From Pseudomonas sp. G34 (lineage in GTDB: Bacteria > Pseudomonadota > Gammaproteobacteria > Pseudomonadales > Pseudomonadaceae): 64,000 nt of DNA. Below the pieces are notes generated by a model that saw only the letters and a list, made by a program, of their open reading frames with translations, did not search any database and was not told the origin of the DNA. Every line of letters begins with the position of its first letter. The stretch's first letter is position 1. The stretch spans positions 1 through 64,000 of the forward strand of contig NZ_JAVHZV010000027.1 of assembly GCF_031119625.1 (NCBI RefSeq), written 5' to 3'. Both the position numbers and the translations under genes were made by a program. This document shows positions 17,088 to 26,047 of this stretch, in pieces.

Positions 17088-17708
17088 ATGCGTCGAACCA
17101 AAGAGCAAGCCGAGCAGACCCGCGCCACCATTCTGGCCTCCGCCGAGATACTGTTTCTGGAGAAGGGCGTCGCGCACACCAGCCTGGAGCACATCGCCAA
17201 GCACGCCGGCGTGACCCGCGGCGCGGTGTACTGGCACTTCCAGAACAAGGCCCACCTGTTCCACGACATGCTCAGCCAGGTGCGTCTGCCGCCAGAGCAA
17301 CTGGCCAGCCGCCTGCTCGAAGACGCCCAGGGAAATGGCCTGCAGTCATTGCGCACGCTGTGCGTGGAGGGCATCGCCGGGATCGCCGAAGACCAGCAGA
17401 AACGGCGGATCTTCACCATCCTGCTGCACCGCTGCGAATTCACCGAGGAACTGCGCGAGGCCGAAGAGCGTCACGAGGCATTCATCAATCAGTTCATCGA
17501 CCTGTGCGAGACGATTTTCGCCCAGCCAACCACCCGGCAACGCCTGCGCCCGGGCATGACGCCGCGCGTGGCCGCACGCACCCTGCACGCGCTGATCGTC
17601 GGCATGCTCAGCGACTGGCTGCGCGACAACAGCCTGTTCGACCCGCAGCACGACGGGCCGATCATGATCGACGGGCTGTTTCGCGGCCTGCTCAGTGACT
17701 GGTCTTAG
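17088..17708 (+). CDS. TetR/AcrR family transcriptional repressor
   Basis: 206 residues. The N-terminal TetR HTH (residues 10-56: TSLEHIAKHAGVTRGAVYWHF) is almost identical in type to AcrR/TtgR/NalC-like regulators of efflux pumps; the C-terminal ligand domain is of the MAATS/TetR_C_2 kind. Divergent from the Bcr/CflA transporter, so probably its local regulator. Its last 17 bases overlap the convergent copper-chaperone gene. Confidence 0.88.
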   Translation: MRRTKEQAEQTRATILASAEILFLEKGVAHTSLEHIAKHAGVTRGAVYWHFQNKAHLFHDMLSQVRLPPEQLASRLLEDAQGNGLQSLRTLCVEGIAGIAEDQQKRRIFTILLHRCEFTEELREAEERHEAFINQFIDLCETIFAQPTTRQRLRPGMTPRVAARTLHALIVGMLSDWLRDNSLFDPQHDGPIMIDGLFRGLLSDWS

Positions 17709-17916
17709 CCGCCGGCACCGCCTCGGCCTTGTAACCCGCATTGATGATCGCCTCGAGCACCTGATCCACCGGGTGGGTGGTATGCACCCTCACCTCACCC
17801 GCGGCAAGATCAACCTGTACCTGCGCCGCCGCATCGATCGCCTGTACGGCCCCGGTGATCGCCCGTTGGCAATGCGCACACGTCATGCCATCCACCTTGA
17901 ATACCTGCATCGTCAT
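17692..17916 (-). CDS. Heavy-metal-associated domain protein, CopZ-like copper chaperone
   Basis: 74 residues forming a single HMA domain: VFKVDGMTCAHCQRAITGAV, with the Cu(I)-binding GMTCxxC (Cys 12 and 15). Expected to bind cuprous ions and hand them to CopA, encoded 0.6 kb away in the opposite direction. The C-terminal tail (VPAAKTSH) is a short extension. Ends inside the 3' end of the TetR gene. Confidence 0.9.
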   Translation of the reverse strand: MTMQVFKVDGMTCAHCQRAITGAVQAIDAAAQVQVDLAAGEVRVHTTHPVDQVLEAIINAGYKAEAVPAAKTSH

Positions 17917-18050
17917 CTCCTCTGCCCATGGGCATCGATTGGGGTGCGGGTGAGTATCGGGCTTGCCAGCGGGGCAAGGTCAACATGGCGCTTGTTGAAC
18001 CCGCCAACCTCAGCCAAGCTCAGATCACTCAACCTTCCTATGGTCTGACC

Positions 18051-18437
18051 ATGACGCGCCTGCTGTTCTCACTGTTTCTCGCCCTGCCCTTGCCGGCACT
18101 CGCCCAGGTGCTGCCGTCGCACACCACCATGGGCGATGGCTACGCCGTGCTGATCATTTCCCGCGAACGCCTGGAAGTCGCCTCACCGTGCGAGTTCGGC
18201 GTGTACCTGCAGGACCAGCTCGCCGCCCGGCTTTTCCAGGGCCAGTCGGTGTCCTTCAACCTGCCGCCCGGCGACGTGTCGGTGCGCCTGGGCATGCTCG
18301 GCACCGAAAGCTGCCAGGCCGGCATCACGCCCCTCGACAGCCAGCGCCTGAGCCTGACTGCCGGCGAGATCCGCCGCTACCGCATCGGCCTGAGCCCTTC
18401 CGGGCCGTACCTGACCCCCGCGCCCTCCAGCCAGTGA
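18051..18437 (+). CDS. Secreted hypothetical protein
   Basis: 128 residues with a signal peptide (MTRLLFSLFLALPLPALAQ, cleavage after ALA). The mature part is beta-rich (YAVLIISRERLEVASPCEFG; SVSFNLPPGDVSVRLG) with two Cys that could form a disulfide. No known domain recognised; the pattern of a small ligand-like envelope protein is typical of uncharacterised Pseudomonas periplasmic proteins. I start at ATG 18051 rather than the longer in-frame ATG at 17928 because only this start gives a clean signal peptide. Lies just before copA. Confidence 0.72.
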   Translation: MTRLLFSLFLALPLPALAQVLPSHTTMGDGYAVLIISRERLEVASPCEFGVYLQDQLAARLFQGQSVSFNLPPGDVSVRLGMLGTESCQAGITPLDSQRLSLTAGEIRRYRIGLSPSGPYLTPAPSSQ

Positions 18438-18459
18438 TCCCGAGCGGTTGCCCGGGGGC

Positions 18460-18483
18460 TTGACCTTGCCCATGTGGCAAGGT
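18460..18483 (+). promoter_or_regulatory. CueR operator and copA promoter
   Basis: A perfect 21-bp dyad ACCTTGCC-N5-GGCAAGGT (18463-18483) overlaps the -35 TTGACC. The layout is the same as the E. coli copA promoter (CTTGACCTTCC...GGAAGGT), where CueR with Cu(I) distorts a long 19-bp-type spacer to activate transcription. About 39 bp before the copA ATG. Confidence 0.9.
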
Positions 18484-18521
18484 TGATCCTGTAGGCATCT
18501 GCCTGAATCACGGAGAGCACC

Positions 18522-20897
18522 ATGCCCACTTTCGATCTGCCGATCAGCGGCATGACCTGCGCCAGCTGCGCCGGCCGGGTCGAGCGTGCCCTGCGCGACG
18601 TGGCGCAGGTCAGCGACGCCCGCGTCAACCTGGCCAGCGAGCGGGCGCGGGTGCAGGCGCCTGCCGAACAACTGCCGGCGCTGATAGCCGCCGTCGAGAA
18701 GGCCGGTTATGAAGTAGCCGGGCAAACCCTGGACCTGGCCATTGCCGGCATGACCTGCGCCAGCTGCGTGGGCCGCGTCGAGCGCGCCTTGGCCAAGCAG
18801 CCCGGCGTGCTCGCGGTCAGTGTCAACCTGGCGACGGAACGCGCCCGGCTGCAGGTACTGCCCGCTGCCGATACCCAGGCCCTGCTGAAGGCCGTCGAGG
18901 CGGCGGGCTACTCGGCCAGCCCGGTGGCAGCAGCTGCCGCGCAGGATGGGCGCCCTGCAAACACCGAGCGCTGGCACCTGGCGCTGGCCTTGCTGCTGGC
19001 CGCTCCGCTGGTGCTGCCCATGCTGCTGACGCCCTTTGGCGTGCACCTGATGCTGCCGGCCTGGGCACAGTTCCTGCTGGCCACACCGGTGCAGTTCGTG
19101 CTCGGCGCGCGCTTCTATCGCGCCGCCTGGCATGCGCTGCGCAGCGGTGCCGGCAACATGGACCAGCTGGTCGCCCTGGGTACCAGCGCCGGTTATGGCC
19201 TGAGCCTCTATCAATGGGCGATCACCCCGGCCGGGCAGATGCCGCACCTGTACTTCGAAGCCTCGGCGGTGATCATCGCCCTGATCCTGCTCGGCAAATA
19301 CCTGGAGAGCCGTGCCAAGCGCCAGACCACCGGCGCCATACGTGCCTTGCAGGCGCTGCGCCCCGATCAGGCCACGCGCCTGCATGAGGGCGTCGAACAG
19401 CAGGTGGCGGTCAGCGCGCTGAGTATCGGCGACTCAATCGTTGTCAGGCCGGGCGAGCGCTTTGCGGTCGATGGCAAGGTGCTGGAGGGCAGCAGCCACG
19501 CCGACGAAGCGCTGATCAGCGGCGAGAGCCTGCCCCAGGCCAAGGTGCCGGGCGATCGGGTGACTGCCGGGGCGATCAATGGCGAAGGCCGCCTGCTGAT
19601 CGAGACCACGGCCCTGGGCGCGGAAACCGTGCTGTCACGGATCATCCGCCTGGTCGAGGACGCCCAGGCGGCAAAGGCGCCGATCCAGAAGCTGGTGGAC
19701 CGGGTCAGCCAGGTGTTCGTGCCGGTGGTATTGCTGGTCGCCCTGCTGACCCTGATCACCTGGCTAAGCCTCGGTGCCGGTATCGAGCAGGCGCTGCTCA
19801 ACGCCGTGGCCGTGCTGGTGATCGCCTGCCCCTGCGCCCTCGGCCTGGCCACGCCCACGGCGATCATGGCCGGTACCGGCGTGGCCGCCCGCCACGGCAT
19901 CCTGATCAAGGACGCCGAGGCCCTGGAAGTTGCCCATGGCGTCAGCGTGGTGGCCTTCGACAAGACCGGCACCCTGACCTCCGGCACCCCGCGGATCGCC
20001 CATCTGCACAGCGTCGAGATCGATGATCGCCAAGCGCTGCGCCTGGCCGGTGCCTTGCAGCAAGGCAGCGAACATCCCCTGGCCAAGGCGGTGCTACAGG
20101 GCTGCCAGGAAGCGCGGCTGGCCCTCGCGCCGCTCAGCGCCAGCCAGGCCCTGGCCGGTCGCGGCATCGCCGGGCAGGTCGAAGGGCGCGCCCTGCAGCT
20201 CGGCAATCGACGCCTGCTGCAGGAAAGCGGCGCCGCCGAGCCGGCCGAACTGGCCGCGGCCGCCCATGACTGGGAGGCCGAGGGGCGTACCCTGTCCTGG
20301 TTGATCGAACCGGGCGACACACCGCGGGTGCTCGCCCTGTTCGCCTTTGGCGACACCCTGAAGGACGGCGCCCATGCGGCGATTGGCGAGCTTGCCAGGC
20401 GACATATCACCAGCCACCTGATCAGCGGCGACAACCTGGGCAGTGCGCAGGCCGTCGCCCGCCAGTTGGGCATCGACTCGGTGCACGCCCAGGTGCTGCC
20501 GGCAGACAAGGCGCGTATCGTCAGCGAGCTGAAGGAAACCGGCGTGGTGGCCATGGTTGGCGACGGCATCAACGATGCCCCGGCCCTGGCCGCAGCGGAT
20601 GTCGGCATTGCCATGGGCGGCGGCACCGACGTGGCCATGCAGGCGGCCGGTATCACCCTGATGCGCGGCGATCCGCGGCTGGTGCCCGCCGCCCTGGATA
20701 TCGCCCGGCGCACCTATGCGAAGATCCGCCAGAATCTGTTCTGGGCGTTCATCTACAACCTGGTGGGCATTCCCCTGGCGGCCTTCGGGCTGCTCGACCC
20801 GATACTCGCCGGTGCGGCCATGGCACTGTCGAGCGTCAGCGTGGTGAGCAATGCCCTGTTGTTGAAAACCTGGCGCCCGCGCCCTATCGAGGAATAA
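18522..20897 (+). CDS. copA: Cu(I)-exporting P1B-type ATPase CopA
   Basis: 791 residues, inner membrane. Two N-terminal HMA domains (GMTCASC at residues 10-16 and 76-82), eight membrane helices, the CPC metal site (ACPCALGLATPT, Cys at about 436 and 438), the phosphorylated Asp in DKTGTLT (about D480), the P1B SEHP motif (SEHPLAKAVL) and the hinge MVGDGINDAPAL. All catalytic motifs are intact. Exports cytosolic copper; controlled by the CueR site upstream. cueR follows after 4 bases. Confidence 0.96.
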   Translation: MPTFDLPISGMTCASCAGRVERALRDVAQVSDARVNLASERARVQAPAEQLPALIAAVEKAGYEVAGQTLDLAIAGMTCASCVGRVERALAKQPGVLAVSVNLATERARLQVLPAADTQALLKAVEAAGYSASPVAAAAAQDGRPANTERWHLALALLLAAPLVLPMLLTPFGVHLMLPAWAQFLLATPVQFVLGARFYRAAWHALRSGAGNMDQLVALGTSAGYGLSLYQWAITPAGQMPHLYFEASAVIIALILLGKYLESRAKRQTTGAIRALQALRPDQATRLHEGVEQQVAVSALSIGDSIVVRPGERFAVDGKVLEGSSHADEALISGESLPQAKVPGDRVTAGAINGEGRLLIETTALGAETVLSRIIRLVEDAQAAKAPIQKLVDRVSQVFVPVVLLVALLTLITWLSLGAGIEQALLNAVAVLVIACPCALGLATPTAIMAGTGVAARHGILIKDAEALEVAHGVSVVAFDKTGTLTSGTPRIAHLHSVEIDDRQALRLAGALQQGSEHPLAKAVLQGCQEARLALAPLSASQALAGRGIAGQVEGRALQLGNRRLLQESGAAEPAELAAAAHDWEAEGRTLSWLIEPGDTPRVLALFAFGDTLKDGAHAAIGELARRHITSHLISGDNLGSAQAVARQLGIDSVHAQVLPADKARIVSELKETGVVAMVGDGINDAPALAAADVGIAMGGGTDVAMQAAGITLMRGDPRLVPAALDIARRTYAKIRQNLFWAFIYNLVGIPLAAFGLLDPILAGAAMALSSVSVVSNALLLKTWRPRPIEE

Positions 20898-20901
20898 TGC
20901 G

Positions 20902-21333
20902 ATGAATATCGGTCAGGCCGCCAAGCACACCGGGCTCAGCGCCAAGATGATCCGCTACTACGAAGCCATCGGCCTGCTGCCCAGCGCCGGGCGTAGCGAG
21001 AGCGGCTATCGCCAGTACGGCGAGGATGACCTGCAGCGCCTGCGCTTCATTCGCCGCGCCCGCGACCTGGGCTTCTCACTCGCCGAGTCGGGCCGGCTGT
21101 TGGCGCTGTGGCACGACCGCGAGCGCGCCAGCGCCGATGTAAAGGCCCTGGCGGTGGAGCATATCGACGCGCTCAACGGCAAGATCGCCGAGCTTGAGGC
21201 GCTGCGCGACACCTTGCAGACCCTGGTCGACCACTGCCAGGGCGACCACCGCCCCGACTGCCCGATCCTCGAGGACCTGCAGGCCGGCAGCGGCTGCTGT
21301 CAGCCCGCAGCGGCCCCCAGGGCAAGCCGCTGA
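20902..21333 (+). CDS. cueR: CueR, MerR-family copper-responsive activator
   Basis: 143 residues. MerR HTH at residues 1-70 (MNIGQAAKHTGLSAKMIRYY), long dimerisation helix, and the Cu(I)/Ag(I) loop C-x7-C at Cys112 and Cys120 (CQGDHRPDC), the same positions as in E. coli CueR, which identifies the metal as monovalent. The Cys-rich tail ends CC then a short extension. Co-transcribed with copA. Its 3' end overlaps the convergent HAD gene by 34 bases. Confidence 0.95.
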   Translation: MNIGQAAKHTGLSAKMIRYYEAIGLLPSAGRSESGYRQYGEDDLQRLRFIRRARDLGFSLAESGRLLALWHDRERASADVKALAVEHIDALNGKIAELEALRDTLQTLVDHCQGDHRPDCPILEDLQAGSGCCQPAAAPRASR

Positions 21334-21905
21334 AGGGCCGCACAATCGGCGACGAAATGATCGCTCAGCTCCGGCCAGGGGTTGCTGGGCAGGTTGACCA
21401 GCACCGTGGCGGTACCGGCCGAACGGCCACAGGCCAGGTCGTGGCGATGATCACCGACCATCACCATGTCCTGGGGCGCGACCTGCCAGCGGTCGGCCAG
21501 GTGCAATAGGCCACCGGGATCCGGCTTGGGTGGCGCCTCGTCGCGGCCGAGGATGTCGGCCGGCGCGAAGCAGTCATCCACGCCGATGGCTTGCAGGGTC
21601 AGCAGCGCCAGCTCGCGGGCATTGCGGGTGAGGATGCCGAGACGCAGGCCGCGGGCATGCAGGCCCCGCACCAGGGCCACGGCGCCAGCGGCCGGGCGTG
21701 AGGCGATGGCCAGCTCGCGCTCGTGCTCGAGCAACCAGGCATGCTTGGCCTTCGACACCTCGGGCGGCAGGGCGGCCAGATGATGGAGGATGTCGTCTTC
21801 GGGCGGGATCTCCAGCGCCACACGGATGGCGGCGAAATCGTGCACGGCAATGGTCAGGGTGCCGTCCATGTCGAAAACCCAATGGCTGTAGCGCTGCAGG
21901 CTCAT
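21300..21905 (-). CDS. HAD-superfamily hydrolase (subfamily IA, phosphoglycolate phosphatase-like)
   Basis: 201 residues. HAD motif I FDMDGTL (residues 10-16), motif II in ILTRNARE, motif III Lys in APPKPDP and motif IV in VMVGDHRHDLACG are all present, so it should be an active phosphatase; substrate unknown. The cap is the small helical type. Overlaps the cueR end. Confidence 0.88.
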   Translation of the reverse strand: MSLQRYSHWVFDMDGTLTIAVHDFAAIRVALEIPPEDDILHHLAALPPEVSKAKHAWLLEHERELAIASRPAAGAVALVRGLHARGLRLGILTRNARELALLTLQAIGVDDCFAPADILGRDEAPPKPDPGGLLHLADRWQVAPQDMVMVGDHRHDLACGRSAGTATVLVNLPSNPWPELSDHFVADCAALQRLALGAAAG

Positions 21906-21948
21906 CGCCCCTCCGGCAAGCGTGGAATCGAGGCCGCAGCATACCTGC

Positions 21949-22926
21949 TCAATACTGGATGATCACCGTCACGTTGTCCGTATAGGTACCGGCCGGCACA
22001 TTGGCCTGTGCGGGGTTGATGACGCCCTGGAAGGGAATGCTCTGCAACAGGCCGGTGCCGACCATCGGCAGCGTCTGGCTGCTGGTCCACACCGTGCTGG
22101 TGTTGGGGAAGTACAGGTTGTAACCGAGAAAGCTGCTGGCGCTCATCATCCGCCGCCACGGCGCCTGGTAGTTCTGGCCGTTGTCGAAGCCCACCGTATA
22201 GCCCTCGGTGTTGGTGCAGGTGACGCCGACACTGCGGGTGACCGGCGCGAACTGGCTGACCAGTGCCTGGCTGCCGAAGTCCATCACCAGTTCGCTGCCG
22301 CTGATCACGCAGGCTTTGCTGACCACCAGGCTGACGGTTACCACGACGGCGCTGCCGGCGCCCCAGGTGCTTGGTTGCGAACAGTTCAGCAGCGTGCAGG
22401 TGGGCAACGAGGTGCCGGGGCTGCGACTCCACCCGGTGCAGATGCCGACCGCACTGACGCCAGTGCATACCGCGTATTGCCAGGTCAGGCTGAGGGTCGC
22501 GGTGTAGGTGCCGGCCGGCACGTTGGCGCCCGTGGCGGTACGAAAGTACAGCGGCACGCTGGCGCCGCTGCCGCCCAGGTTGAGCAGCGTGGCGTTATTG
22601 AGAATCACCGGCTGGCCGGGCTGCAAGGCATTGGTGTAGCCGGCATTGGTGAACACCTGCAGCGGGATCTGCCGGCCGTCGCGAGTCAGCACCGGCGTGC
22701 TGTTCAGGGTGACGCGGGTAAAGTTGTTGGCCAGCAGCGTCAGGCTGCCGGTGCAGGAGATGCCACCGCTGCCGGCGGCCTGTTGCGCCGTGGTGAGCAG
22801 GCTCAGGGAATTGGTGCTGCCCAGGGACACCGCGGCACCGGGCGCGGTGCAGTTCGCCACGGCCAGCCCGGGGACTAGCAGCAGCGCCAGCAGTAGCATC
22901 GTCACCCTGGCCTCGTTCAGCGACAT
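21949..22926 (-). CDS. CsuE/CupE6-like tip adhesin, double spore-coat-protein-U domain
   Basis: 325 residues with a signal peptide (LLALLLVPGLAVA-NC). Two SCPU-type beta-sandwich domains follow in tandem (about residues 25-160 and 200-325), each with the conserved N-terminal Cys region, and the protein ends in the hydrophobic donor-strand-type VTVIIQY. The two-domain build is that of the Csu tip adhesin, where domain 1 carries the hydrophobic fingers that bind abiotic surfaces. Start overlaps the usher stop; last gene of the operon. Confidence 0.86.
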   Translation of the reverse strand: MSLNEARVTMLLLALLLVPGLAVANCTAPGAAVSLGSTNSLSLLTTAQQAAGSGGISCTGSLTLLANNFTRVTLNSTPVLTRDGRQIPLQVFTNAGYTNALQPGQPVILNNATLLNLGGSGASVPLYFRTATGANVPAGTYTATLSLTWQYAVCTGVSAVGICTGWSRSPGTSLPTCTLLNCSQPSTWGAGSAVVVTVSLVVSKACVISGSELVMDFGSQALVSQFAPVTRSVGVTCTNTEGYTVGFDNGQNYQAPWRRMMSASSFLGYNLYFPNTSTVWTSSQTLPMVGTGLLQSIPFQGVINPAQANVPAGTYTDNVTVIIQY

Positions 22927-25223
22927 GTCAGCGGTCCCACCAAGGCGATCTCCTCGTCAAGATTGTCCAGTTCGAAGCTGGCACGGCACTGTTCGCCATC
23001 CGGCAACGCCACCTGCAAGCCGTTGCTTTTTTCCAGGCCCTCGAAATACACCAGGCCGTCCCAGCCGACGACGGCCTGCCGCTCGCTGCCTTGCAGCCGG
23101 GCCTGGCTGCCGCGTGGCAGCACCTCGCCGCGGCTGTCGATCAGCACGATGCTGGCCGCCACCACCTGGCGCAACTGGAAATCGAGTATCGCCCCGCTGC
23201 CCTCGTGCACCGCAATGCTGCGCTCGACCTCCGGGGTGCGGATATTGGCCGGCAGGTTCAGCGTATCGATGGCGTACTGGCCCGGGTAATAGGAAGGCAC
23301 CCAGGGCACCAGCAGGTGGCCACGGGCGTTGGTCTCGCCGAGGCGCTGATGTTCGAAGCTCACCGGAACTCCGGCATGGCCGTCGGTACTGACCAGCACG
23401 AAGGCATCGTCGATCCGGTTGCTGGCATACAGTCCACCGCCCATGGCCACCACCGAACCGCTGACGTCGCCCCAGTAGGTGCGCCGGCCGGCATCGTCGT
23501 AGACACCAGCCTGGTACTGGGCATGCCGGGCGCGCCAGGTCATGTCCGCCTGGGCGTAGGGGTCGCCATTGCCTGCGGCGTAAGCCAGGTTGTAGCCCAC
23601 GCCGCCGTCGCTCGGTGCGCTGCGCCCGAAGTTGCTGCGCTGCCGATAGCCACCGCTGCGGTCGCGCTCCAGCGCCACGCTGAGTGTCGAGCGCAGGTCG
23701 AAAGGAATCACCCACTGCAGCAAGGCGGAGTAGCCGGGCTGGCCGATTTGCCGGTTGAGCGACACGAACAGGTTGCTGCTGCCCGGCAGGCTGCGCGACC
23801 ACGACAGGTTGACCAGCCGACTGCGGGTGCCGTCCTGCATCTGGGTGGAGAAATAGCCGATACCCAGGTTGCCGATACGCCGTGGGTTGAGCGACAGGGT
23901 GACCTGGTCGGTGGTCCTGGCCAGGCTGCTGATGCCCCGGCTGCTCTGCAGGGCGCTGATCACACTGAGGTCGGCGTAGCCGTCGTCACGCTGCACGCGC
24001 TGCATGGCCAGGCCGAACAGCGAGGAGTAATAGCTGTAACCCAGACTCAGCTGCCGACCGCGCTGGCCGCCGTGCTGGCTGTAGGACACCGAGCTGCCGA
24101 GGGTTCCCCAGGTGCCCAGGGCGAAGGTGCCACCCAGGCCGCCGAGGCGCAGGTCGTCGCCGCTCTCGCCATGGCTTTCCAGGGTGAAACCGTCGCTGAC
24201 GCCATAGCGAAAGGTGCCGCTGGCCGCCTGGCTGCCGTAGGAAAAACTCTCCAGGCCGTAGTCGCGGCGCAGCTTGCCGGCACTCAGCGAGTAGTCGTAC
24301 AGGCCTTTCTGCAGCAGGGTGTTGGTCACGTAGAACGGCACTTCGGTGGCCACCTGGCGGCCCAGCGCGTCGGTGGTCACCACCGTGGCGTTGCCGGCCC
24401 CGCTGATGAAGGGCACGCTGCTGATGGTGAACGGCCCGGGGTTGAGCCTCTCGCTGCTGACCCGGCTGTTGTTGATCAACAGGTCCACCGAGGTGGGTAC
24501 TGCCGCATCGCCGCTGAAGCTGGGCAGCGGATAGGTGATCAGATCCGGGCGCAGGCTGAAATTGCGCGACACCTGCACGCCACCGATGCGCACCGCGCGG
24601 TTCCAGGTCAGCGCGCCGGTGACCAGGTCGCCGGCGGCATAGCTGAGCATGCGCGGCTGATCGTTGTAGCGCCAGAAGGTGTCGTAGCGCAGGTAGCCAT
24701 CGCCCTGGGCGGGGTTGCCCGAGAACGCGTGCCGGTAGACCCCGCTGTTGCTCAGGCGCCCCATACCGCCGAACAGCCGCTGCTCCAGCCAGCCATTGAG
24801 CAGGCGCGAGCCCTGATCGCTGTCGCTGTAATAGAAATCGTAATTGAGCAGCGCACCGAACGAGCTCTGCGCCTCCACGCCCTCGTATACCTGGGTCTGG
24901 CCCAGGGTCTGGGTGGGCAGCCACGCGCTGGGCAGGGTCAGCTTGAGCTGCTGCAGCTCCTGCTGGTATTCACTCTGCAGGCCTTCGATGCCCGCCAGGT
25001 CCTGCGGGCCGCTCAGCTCCCCGAGCGGAACGCCGACGGCACGCAGTTCATCGCTGTCGATGAAATAGTGGCCCGCCCGGTAGGTCACCGGCACGATGCG
25101 CTCGGTCGACATTTCATTGACCACCAGCTCCAGGTAGAGAACGTATTCATCCGGCATTTGCGCCCACGCCATCGGCCCTGCCAGCCACAGCAGCAGACCC
25201 AGCCAGCACGGCCGCCCCATCAT
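22917..25223 (-). CDS. Outer membrane fimbrial usher, CsuD/CupE5-like
   Basis: 768 residues, signal peptide to AWA-QMPDEY. The N-terminal domain, 24-strand barrel with plug and C-terminal domains match the archaic (sigma-clade) ushers, which are shorter than the type 1 pilus ushers. Recognisable segments include YLELVVNEM near the N-terminus, NYDFYYSDSD at the barrel start and the plug region VDLLINNSRV. Secretes and orders pilus subunits delivered by the upstream chaperone. Confidence 0.9.
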   Translation of the reverse strand: MMGRPCWLGLLLWLAGPMAWAQMPDEYVLYLELVVNEMSTERIVPVTYRAGHYFIDSDELRAVGVPLGELSGPQDLAGIEGLQSEYQQELQQLKLTLPSAWLPTQTLGQTQVYEGVEAQSSFGALLNYDFYYSDSDQGSRLLNGWLEQRLFGGMGRLSNSGVYRHAFSGNPAQGDGYLRYDTFWRYNDQPRMLSYAAGDLVTGALTWNRAVRIGGVQVSRNFSLRPDLITYPLPSFSGDAAVPTSVDLLINNSRVSSERLNPGPFTISSVPFISGAGNATVVTTDALGRQVATEVPFYVTNTLLQKGLYDYSLSAGKLRRDYGLESFSYGSQAASGTFRYGVSDGFTLESHGESGDDLRLGGLGGTFALGTWGTLGSSVSYSQHGGQRGRQLSLGYSYYSSLFGLAMQRVQRDDGYADLSVISALQSSRGISSLARTTDQVTLSLNPRRIGNLGIGYFSTQMQDGTRSRLVNLSWSRSLPGSSNLFVSLNRQIGQPGYSALLQWVIPFDLRSTLSVALERDRSGGYRQRSNFGRSAPSDGGVGYNLAYAAGNGDPYAQADMTWRARHAQYQAGVYDDAGRRTYWGDVSGSVVAMGGGLYASNRIDDAFVLVSTDGHAGVPVSFEHQRLGETNARGHLLVPWVPSYYPGQYAIDTLNLPANIRTPEVERSIAVHEGSGAILDFQLRQVVAASIVLIDSRGEVLPRGSQARLQGSERQAVVGWDGLVYFEGLEKSNGLQVALPDGEQCRASFELDNLDEEIALVGPLTCR

Positions 25224-25247
25224 TCAGCAACCACCGCCGCCCACGGT

Positions 25248-26033
25248 TCAGCGCCCCGTAATCGTTACCGGCTCGCTGCGCTCGTTGACCATTGCCTGCA
25301 GCGTTGCACCCTCGGCGTTCACCCCGGCCGGCAGCGGCCAGCGCATCTCGGCGCCTGGCAACACGTAGCCCAGCAGCCCTTCGGCGACCACCTGCTGCTG
25401 GCCGCCGCGGCTGAAGCGCACCGCCGACAGCCGGGCATGGGCGGCGCCGTCGTTGCGCACCAGCAGGTAACGCACAGCGCCCTGCTGCTGCACTCGATAG
25501 CTGAGCTGCGGCGCCAGGGTTTTCAGGCCATCGCCGGCCGGGCCGCGATCACCTTCGGGGGCAGCGCCAGTGCCGAACACGAACAACGGAATCGAATAGC
25601 GCATCTGGAATTTCACCCCCAGTTGCGGGTCGGCCGCGGCATCGTTGTCGAGCATTTCATCGATCAGCACCCGATAGGCCTGCTGTACACCAGGCGGCGG
25701 CGCCTGCATGGCCATCAAGCGGATCATCTGCCGCTTGCCCGGCGCGATGGTGACCACCGGCGGGCTGCCGATCACCTCGCGCTGGGCGTCGAGGCGATCC
25801 TCGAAACCCGCCTGCTGCCAGTTCATCACCCGCACCTGCAGGTTCACCGGCGCCTGGCCGCGGTTCTCCAGCCACAGCGCCACCGCCTTCTGGTCGGCCT
25901 CGATCAGCGGGTTGATCGGCCAGATCAGCACCGAACTGGCGGCACCTGCGCGACTCGCGAACAGCGCCAGCAGCATCAACATGACGAGACGGGTCCATGG
26001 GGAATCGAGGTGCTGCCTTGCTGCTCGGTGCAT
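25248..26033 (-). CDS. Periplasmic pilus chaperone, CsuC/CupE4-like
   Basis: 261 residues. PapD-like two-domain immunoglobulin chaperone with signal peptide (LVMLMLLALFASRAGA). The first domain has the conserved VLIWPINPLIE strand, KAVALWLENRG and the KRQMIRLM loop, where the basic residue anchors the subunit carboxylate. I start at the second in-frame ATG (MHRAARQHLD) because the AAGGAG site is 6 bases from it, and directly abuts the first ATG. Confidence 0.88.
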   Translation of the reverse strand: MHRAARQHLDSPWTRLVMLMLLALFASRAGAASSVLIWPINPLIEADQKAVALWLENRGQAPVNLQVRVMNWQQAGFEDRLDAQREVIGSPPVVTIAPGKRQMIRLMAMQAPPPGVQQAYRVLIDEMLDNDAAADPQLGVKFQMRYSIPLFVFGTGAAPEGDRGPAGDGLKTLAPQLSYRVQQQGAVRYLLVRNDGAAHARLSAVRFSRGGQQQVVAEGLLGYVLPGAEMRWPLPAGVNAEGATLQAMVNERSEPVTITGR

Positions 26034-26047
26034 ATGCATCTCCTTGT

